Below are positions 47,484 through 57,121 of a stretch of 57,121 nt of DNA, in pieces; position 1 is the stretch's first letter; the number at the start of each line of letters is the position of its first letter. Source of the DNA: Zygnema cylindricum (taxonomy: Eukaryota > Streptophyta > Zygnematophyceae > Zygnematales > Zygnemataceae); assembly GCA_037447655.1 (NCBI GenBank), contig JBBHKE010000227.1, forward strand, positions 1 to 57,121. Direction: 5' to 3'. The notes beneath the pieces are model-generated. The model searched no databases and was not told the origin of the DNA. It worked only from the letters and a program-made list of their open reading frames with translations. The position numbers and the translations under genes are program-made.

Positions 47484-47699
47484 CTCTGGAATTCGACACC
47501 CACGAAACCTTCCAACGGGGCGATACTTGTATCGAACCTAGACGGTACAGATTTGCAGTACTGTAGTCATGTGGGTTGCCGTACATAAAATAATTGTTGG
47601 ATATGTTCTGTTTTGTACATGACGACTTGATGAGAGACGGAAATCAAAATGACGCATGCAGATCAATTCCACATTTGGAGGTTTAAAAATTGATGAATT

Positions 47700-47971
47700 A
47701 TTATTTGTGCAAGTACGTATGTTTTTGTCGTACCCTCATACTCTATTTTTATTTTTCCTAATTAAATATAGCGATCCGCAATTACTGGTTTTTAGTTCGT
47801 ACGTTTTGGTCTATGGTTCGGCGGTTGTGGCTAGTCCGGCCACTCTAATTTAGGTGCTCGCGTTTTTTGAATCTTTTGACCGTGCGCGTTTCGACATTAC
47901 TACCAAGTACAACGAATCGTGACGGAGCGTGACGGCGCATCACTGCCCCTTGTCGCACGTGGCAAGACCTC
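47700..47971 (+). other. Upstream region of the SDR gene
   Basis: Only 272 bp separate the long direct repeat from the SDR start codon, so the promoter must be compact or extend into transposon DNA. ATTAAATATAG near 47761 could be a weak TATA-like element. Confidence 0.35.
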
Positions 47972-50900
47972 ATGGCGTTGAATCCGTGGAGACTGGATGG
48001 ATCGACGGCTCTCGTCACTGGGGGCACAAAGGGTCTCGGGCGAGTTTTCTTGACATGCAAGGAGTAGGGTTAAGGATGTTTGTTTTTAGTGTTTCTGTTT
48101 TTAGGGTTTTGATTTTAGGGTTTTTTTGCAAATTATGAACCAAATTGAAGGAAGAATAAGAAACATGTGCAATTTGTGGAAGACTATATCATGTTTGCGG
48201 TAAAAAAAAAAGAAAAAAATTATTTCTACAAATTTAATGTGGCTTTGAATATAGTATACAAGTTTAGTTTTAGTTCAACATTGCTAGTCCATAGTAATTT
48301 TGGTAAAGTTATCCCATATAATTTGCATTCCGTACGAATCAAAAGATAATAAAAAAATATAAAAACGAGCACATTGATAGTACGGACTACACTAGTTTTT
48401 TGCATATTTCTAACGTATGGGTCGTCGATCTTTGGCGAAAAAAAAATAAAAAATCCACAAGCTTTTATTAAAAAAACTCAAAAACGTTTTTTTATAACAA
48501 ATGTCATTTGCGACAAACATCTCAACATACCTACATTTAAAAAAAAAAAAAACGACTTTTACTTATAAATGTTCGTGAATTTCTTGAGATTAATTGCAAT
48601 TTGTTGTTTCTTTTTTTGTTTTCAGAAAGGCTATTGTCGAAGAGCTTGCTTCCCTAGGCTGCCACGTGTACACTTGTGCACGATCGGATTCGGATCTCCA
48701 ATCATGTCTTGCCACGTGGCGTTCTGCGGGCTATAAAGTGGATGGTTCTATGTGTGACGTAAAAGATTCCGAGCAACGGAAACAACTCATGGAACGAGTG
48801 AAGGAAATTTTTGATGGCAAGCTTCATATTCTGGTAAGAGGGGAAATGTAAGTGAATTTAGGTGAATTTAAGTCAAAAACAAAAAACTGATAACCAATAA
48901 GAATTTCAAAACAAAAAATAAAAACTGTAAATTGAAATAAAAACTGATAATTTTATACAAATTTCCTACCTAGTCCCTCACAATTCCGTACATTTGTAGA
49001 AAGTCCAAGTACTGCACGTACATTTATGCACAATTTTGTAAAACTCCATATAATTTCTGTACAATTGCATCAATTGCATGTATTGTTATTTGTATTGAAT
49101 TTTTATCAATCCAATTTATACTTCGTATCATTCTATACAATTTGGTGTAGGAACGAATTTTAGTGTTTCAAGAAATGTTTATATTTCTTGAAGGTTATTT
49201 GGGGTGGAGAATGCATGTGGTGTCCCATCCGATGTGGGAACAAAAAAAGTCCATTTTTTTACTTTACACTTTTTTGTAAACAAATAAAACTTGAAATGGG
49301 TTTGGAGGTGAACTTGAATGTTTAAAATTCATAGCTTCAATTTTCATTTTCTAAGTTTGGGTTTTATGTTTGTACGAAAACATATACATTTTCAAGTAAA
49401 TGTTTTTTTTAACCTATGTCTACTTTTAGCAAAAGCACATCAATTCAACTAAACACGATTTCAAAGAAATGCGGCAAACTTTTTTCCTTAAAAAACACTT
49501 TTATTTTAATTGAGGTAACGTGAGAGAAGAAATTGCCAGATGGAAAACGAGGAGAGAATAAAAAATGAGAAAAAAAATGAGAAAAAAAAAAGAAAAAAGA
49601 GAAGTAGAGGAGAGGAGAGGAGAGGAGAGGAGAGCATGTTTGATGGAGAGGATGTTTCGGAGACTTTTGAAGGTTAACAACGTGGGAACAAATATTCGAA
49701 AACCGACCGTCGAATATTCTGTCGAAGACTATACCCATATTATGGAAACCAATCTTCATTCAACTTATCATATTTGTCAATTAGCCCATCCTCTCCTTAA
49801 AGCCTCAGGAAAAGGTAGTATTGTTATGAATTCTTCAGTTGGGGGAATAACCGCCCTAAGGACCGGAAGTGTTTACGGTGCCACGAAAGGTGAGAAGTAT
49901 TGATTTCGGATTCAATTACGAGGACAGTGTTTCCAAATTTTCAAATGTGTTTAAGTTAATCTTGCTTTTCTGGATCTTTAAAGTATCCTATGGTAAAGGG
50001 AGGAAGTAGGAAAAGAGGTGAGCAAGGGAGAGGACGAGGGGGTGGATGGAGAGGGGTGAAGAGGGAGTAGAGGACTGGAAAGGAGGAGGAGAAGGGAGAG
50101 GAGGAAGAGAAGAGATTTTTACGAGTTCTCTCTTAAATGCAGAATTGTGGTGCAATATCTCTCTGTGATCTGATGGATGTCCACTTCCTCTCCCTCTCCC
50201 TCTCCCTCACCCCCCCCCCCCCCCCCCCCCTCCCCCCCCCCCCCCCCCCCCCCCCCTCCCCCCCCCTCCCCCCTCCCCCCCCCCCCCCCCCCTCTCCCTC
50301 TCCCTCTCCCCCTCCCCTCTCCCTCTCCCTCTCCCTCTCCCTCTCCCTCTCCCTCTCCCTCTCCCTCTCCCTCTCCCTCTCCCTCTCCCTCTCCCTCTCC
50401 CTCTCCCTCTCCCTCTCCCTCTCCCTCTCCCTCTCCCTCTCCCTCTCCCTCCCTCTTAGGAGCCATAAATCAACTCACTCGCAATCTCGCATGCGAATGG
50501 GCAAAAGACAAAATTCGAGTAAATGCCATCGCTCCGTGGTACATCAACACAGAACTGGCTCAACAGGTTGGATTCCGTTCCATTATTATCCGTTGCTCTC
50601 TGTTGTGTTGCGCCTGTTCTGTTCTGTTCCAGTCTGTTTTGGTTTCTGTTTCCGTTTCTGTTTCTGTTTCCGTTTACATTTTTGTTTCTGTTTCCTTTTC
50701 TATTTCCGTTTCTGTTTCCGTTTCTGTTTCTGTTTGCAATATGTTTTTGATTTATTTGTTTCCTTGTTCGCCACAGTTATGGTGTTGATGGAAATGTGGA
50801 TGTCCATGTGAATTTCAGTTTCAAAAACATTTTTTTTTTTTACCGAATGTCAGGATTGAAGTGAAGTGGGCGTGTTTGTCGATGGGTACTTTTAGGGTTT

Positions 50901-51650
50901 TGCAATTTGAGGTTAATGCAAAATACCTAATGTGAAGTTCATATGACATTAATTTATATATTTGTGTCTTTTTGTCCTTTTTGATGTGAATGTTTTAGTC
51001 GGTGGATGTGCCGGTCTTTTTGGAATATGGGTTGATATCGATAAACATCCAATAGTTAGGCTGTTATGTCGGTTAAAGTCAGATGTTTAAACATATATAT
51101 GATTGTCGGTGGAAACAGTCTTATCCATATCTAGTCCGTCACTATGTCTATGTTGAATCTCCAACAATCTTGTAAACTTTTTTAAATGATTTTTTATTCT
51201 AACGTGTTCAGTCCACTACTGCAAATTCTTGGTTATCTTTCTCTCTCTTCTCCCTCTCCCTCTCTCTCGCCCTCGCCCTTGCCCTCGCCCTCGCCCTTGC
51301 CCTTGCCCTTGCCCTTGCCCTTGCCCTTGCCCTCCTTCCCTCCCTCTCCCTCTCTCTTTCCCTCTCCCTTCAAGTTTTAAGTAGTGAAAAAGCCTTAAAT
51401 CCCTCAAAAACCTTGTCCTACCTTCCCTTACCTCTTCTTACCTTTTCTTACCTTTTCTCAGGTTTTGAAGGACGACAAGTATCGGGAAGATGTTGTTAGT
51501 CGCACACCTCTTCGTCGCGTCGGAGAACCTAAGGAAGTCGGGACGGCAGTCGCTTTCCTATGCCTTCCGGCCTCCTCTTATATTACCGGACATGTTTTGC
51601 CCGTAGACGGAGGATTTACTGTAAACGGTTTCTATCCGTTAGACGTTTAG
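47972..51650 (+). CDS. Short-chain dehydrogenase/reductase, tropinone-reductase-like, 5 exons
   Basis: Exons: 47972-48039, 48626-48833, 49673-49889, 50460-50566, 51462-51650. The sum is 789 bases, 262 aa plus stop, a normal classical SDR length. Motifs: TGGTKGLG (NADP-binding Gly motif, residues 16-23), LVNNVG, MNSSVGG with the catalytic Ser, YGATKGAINQL with the catalytic Tyr and Lys, [59 protein letters not shown]. The pattern is that of plant tropinone reductase homologues (SDR65C), soluble NADPH-dependent oxidoreductases with varied substrates; the substrate cannot be read here. Exon 1 must end at a GC donor (GG at 48038-48039, then GCGAGT) to keep phase. Intron 3 ends in a long CTCCCT array. 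Confidence 0.93.
50185..50457 (+). repeat. Poly-C and (CTCCCT)n tract against the exon 4 acceptor of the SDR gene
   Basis: A C-rich block at about 50209-50292 is followed by about 27 CTCCCT hexamers up to two bases before the acceptor TTAG at 50459. It gives long artefact frames on both strands. Confidence 0.97.
51239..51370 (+). repeat. CTCGCC/CTTGCC hexamer tract in SDR intron 4
   Basis: CCTCGC and CCTTGC hexamers lie inside TCCCTC flanks, on the sense strand, about 90 bases before the exon 5 acceptor. Confidence 0.92.
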
Positions 51651-54462
<2,812 letters not shown>

Positions 54463-56151
54463 ATGGCTTTCTCGGAACTTCCGCCCGATGGAATCGTTCC
54501 AAAAAAGAAAATTTCCGGTCAGGAAATTGAATCTCGGGCAGTTTTAAAATTTGATTTTGGCCCCTTTTTTTTCGAATCTTTTCTAAAATCTGCACGTCTC
54601 GGGGGCGAAAGAAATAATCTTCCGGATTTTTTTTTAGCTGCCCTTTTTACGATTCTTTGTCGATATTTTCCGTCCGAGAATTATTCGAACGTCGTTGTTT
54701 CCGGAAAATTATCGAAAAAAACCGAAAAGAAGGGCGAAATTCTTAAAAATTCTGAAAGTTTAACCAAAAATGGGGTATCCCAAAATGGAAAGGAGAAGAA
54801 AATTACGGATTGGAAAGAAATTGAGGTTAATTTCGATTCCTTAAATGGGTACAAAGAGGGTACTGAAAATAAAAACCCGACGTTTATTGATATTTTGAGT
54901 CAAATTCGTCGACAAATTGGATTTTCCCAAAAAACCGATCCAGAAAATCACATAATTACGGAAAAACAAACTATGGAAAATCAAATTACGGAAAGTCAAA
55001 TTACGGAGAGTCCAATCACGGAACCGTCGAGAAAAAAATTTGGGTTTCTATATTCAGATGGTGACGAAAATGGGTCTTTTTTAAAAACCGAAAACTCTAT
55101 TTCTTTGCAAAATTTACTTTCTCTGCAAAAAAAATTCTCTCTCTCTCTTTTTATTTCCTCTCCCGGTTTCGATAATTCCATTTCCGGCGCTTTTTTTTAC
55201 AATCTTTCCGAATACGACAAAAATTTTATGGATCGATTTTCGACGAATTTCAAATTTTTAATGGAAAACCTTTTAAAAGACTTCGATTTATCGGATAAAC
55301 CCCTTTTTCTTTTACCGGTTCTTTCAAATTTTGAGTTTAATTTGGTTATCGACGAATTTAGTCGAAGGAGAGTGACTCGAGCTTTGGAAAAAGACGAAAC
55401 GGACGATGTGACACTTGTAGACCTAATAATAAGACAAAATAAATATAATCCGAATGTGATCGCGGTAAAAGACGAAAAAGGTGTTCTGACGTATCGACAG
55501 CTGTACAAAAAATCTCGCCGGCTGGCGATCGAGATTTTGAAGGTCAGGGAGGAGAGGGAGAGGAGGGAGGGGAGAGAAGAGGGAATGCTGGGAAATGGGC
55601 TAAAGGAGGGAGAGAGACAGAGGATGGCCAAGAGGTCGATGTCCGAGAGAGAAGAGGAGAGAAGGGAAAAAAATGCAGAGGGGAGAGAGGAGGAGAGGAG
55701 GGAGAGAGTAGGCAGAGTGGAGAGAGTCGAGAGAGGGGAAGAAGAAGACAAGGAGAAGCAGATGGGGAAACCAGAGAGAGGAGAGGGAGAGGGAAGGGAG
55801 GCAGAGGGAGAGGGAATGAATGGATGAAGAGGATGGATGGACAAACAGGACATCTCAGACAAGTACAGTGGAACATCCAAATGGAAGGAGAGTGGAGATA
55901 GTGGAGGTGCGGAAGGTAGGGGAGGTGGGGGAGGAGGTGGAGGAGAGGGAGGGACGGCAGGAGTGGGAGGAGAGGTGGGACAAGGAGGGAGAGGAGGGGA
56001 AGGAGGGGAGAGAGGAGGGGGAGGAGGACGAGGAGGAGAGGGAAGGGGAGGAGGAGAGGGAGAGGGAGGAGAGGATGTTGGAGGAGGCGAGGCCGAGGGA
56101 AACTTCACCGTGTTATATTCTTTTTACAAGCGGATCGACAGGGGAACCAAA
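54463..56151 (+). CDS. Adenylate-forming protein of NRPS or Lys2 type, 5' part only
   Basis: The reading frame from ATG 54463 opens FSELPPDG and runs to about 55543. A condensation-like N-terminal region, about 310 residues, is rich in Lys/Glu/Asn and ends LLPVLSNFEFNLVIDEF. The start of an adenylation domain follows: VDLIIRQNKYNPNVIAVKDE, LTYRQLYKKSRRLA (core A1-like). After a purine-rich stretch, core A3 is clear at 56109-56151 (CYILFTSGSTGEPK), ending at a GTAAGT donor in phase 2; the family goes on with G-V. The A2 core expected between A1 and A3 is not seen. The protein would activate a carboxylic acid or amino acid as an AMP ester. The layout resembles fungal-type alpha-aminoadipate reductase (Lys2) as much as an NRPS module. 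The rest lies beyond the window. It may be a decayed gene. Confidence 0.6.
55541..56100 (+). repeat. GA-rich tract inside the adenylation gene
   Basis: About 560 bases are almost all A and G (GGAGAGAGGAG-type). The frame of the upstream coding part meets a stop at 55825-55827, and the downstream A3 motif is in another frame. Either an intron (donor about 55544, acceptor about 56100) or a frame break lies within it. Confidence 0.85.
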
Positions 56152-57121
56152 GTAAGTTTTTTTTTTTTTTTGGTTTTTTCTTTTGTATTTTTGTTTTTTT
56201 TATTTATTCATTTTTCTTGTATTTTTGGGTCTCTTTTTTTTATTTTTTATTTCTATTATTGTTATCATTATTATATATATTTTTTGCAAGTACCTTTTAT
56301 TCCGTTTGACTTTTGAATTTACAGGCGTTGTCTGAGCTTTTGCAAGTTATTATTTTTACAGATACTGGCTTGTTTTGAGCTGATATATAATTTTGTTTTT
56401 CTTCTTTTTTGAGCTTGAGCTAGGAGGTTTGCTGGTTTTGTTTAGGTTTTACGGTGCGTAATTTTATTTTTTCTTGCACAATAAAATGGAAATCGAAATA
56501 GTTCTGTATAAAAATGAAGGTTTTTTTTTTATTTACTTTATTTTCAAGTTTAGACCGTAATTATGTTATTTTTATTTTATTTATTTTTTATTTTTGTAAA
56601 GTAGCAAACATTTAAAACTTTTTGACGTAAAATTGAAGTAAAAAAAAAGTAAACACTTTTTATTTTTTTCATTATTAATGTCTCATCTGGATTTAATTAT
56701 TTTTTGGGGTATTTTGTTTTGTGGCGAATGTTTTTTTGTATTTTTTGAAGAACTTCAATCGGAGAAACAATTTAAATTATTTGTTGAAACTTTAAAAAAG
56801 AAAACTGTTTAAACTTATTTCCTAAAGATTTAAAAAGAAAAAAAGGAAAAGAAATTACACGTTGTTTTTAGAAATATTTATCCAATTCCTTTATTTTTTT
56901 GGTTCCCCTCAATTTTATGTTTTCGGAAAAAAAACATTTTTCCACACTAATTCTTTTCTCTCTTCAAATCTTCTCTCTTACAAATCTCCCTTCTCCCTTT
57001 CATCCACCTCCTCTCCCTTCTTGAGAAAATTCCCCTTATGAGTGGATACTGACTCCTTTCCCTCCCTTTCCCCCACATTCTGTCTCTCTCCCTCCCTATC
57101 TCTCTCCTTTTTTTTCTCTCT
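56152..57121 (+). other. Intron of the adenylation gene running off the window
   Basis: T-rich sequence starts from the GTAAGT donor at 56152. CT-rich sequence at the very end (56945-57121) resembles the pyrimidine tracts that precede acceptors elsewhere in this window. No further exon was seen. Confidence 0.5.

Larger units (their letters stand above)
43144..47699. repeat. Long direct repeat, copy B, interrupted by nested transposons
   Basis: It matches copy A from TGTTCAGGTGTACGAA to TTGATGAATT. Its sequence is interrupted at 44491-46686 and 46733-47491. Removing these leaves about 1.6 kb, the same as copy A. The shared open frame lies at 43410-43676. Confidence 0.85.

Noticed and set aside
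39051-47699. An LTR retrotransposon with 1.6-kb LTRs
   Set aside because: The repeats do not end in CA, no primer binding site or gag-pol is seen between them, and no target duplication was found outside them.
50119-50811. 200-codon Ser-Pro, Ser-Leu and Glu-Gly frames over the CTCCCT tract
   Set aside because: Microsatellite artefacts within SDR intron 3; the real exon 4 (50460-50566) only happens to be joined to one of them.
55197-56108. 303-codon minus-strand Pro/Ser-rich frame
   Set aside because: It is the antisense of the adenylation gene and its GA tract, with no domain of its own.

Overview
The window is nuclear DNA of a streptophyte (plant lineage: a land plant or a charophyte alga). 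The evidence is a class II trehalose-6-phosphate synthase of land-plant type, a tropinone-reductase-like dehydrogenase, many spliceosomal introns, AT-rich intergenic DNA, and a Helitron and many small inverted-repeat transposons. Nothing points to a named species. The repeat load and the endonuclease-bearing retrotransposon make a non-flowering lineage my guess, not a result.

Layout. 1-4100: a cluster of small non-autonomous DNA transposons (three copies of one family with exact 8-bp target duplications, plus a TA-flanked element). 5217-16028 (+): a 12-exon class II TPS/TPP-like gene (904 codons), with a TATA box at 5022 and introns loaded with simple repeats and MITEs. 16029-19640: intergenic, with a ~270-bp tandem repeat. 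19643-24700: two convergent, broken copies of a non-LTR retrotransposon with a restriction-enzyme-like endonuclease; the first lies between ~95-bp inverted repeats. 26353-35201 (-): a 15-exon FBXO21-type gene (F-box, SirB1/transglutaminase-like, YccV-like domains) with a repetitive C-terminal tail. 36802-37536: a Harbinger-like MITE. 39051-47699: two ~1.6-kb direct repeats either side of a decayed Helitron helicase; the second repeat carries several nested transposons. 47972-51650 (+): a complete 5-exon short-chain dehydrogenase gene (262 aa). 51780-54300: a long poly-T and no gene seen. 54463-56151 and onward (+): the 5' part of an adenylate-forming gene of the NRPS or aminoadipate-reductase (Lys2) kind, running off the window.

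The host genes do not form a pathway. They probably act in sugar-phosphate signalling (TPS), ubiquitin ligase substrate choice (F-box), secondary or stress redox metabolism (SDR), and carboxylate or amino-acid activation (adenylation gene). Two themes join them. Long pyrimidine tracts lie on the sense strand of introns, often against the 3' splice site. The reading frames also require three GC-AG introns. Exon limits were set by hand from reading phase and family similarity; no alignment was run.
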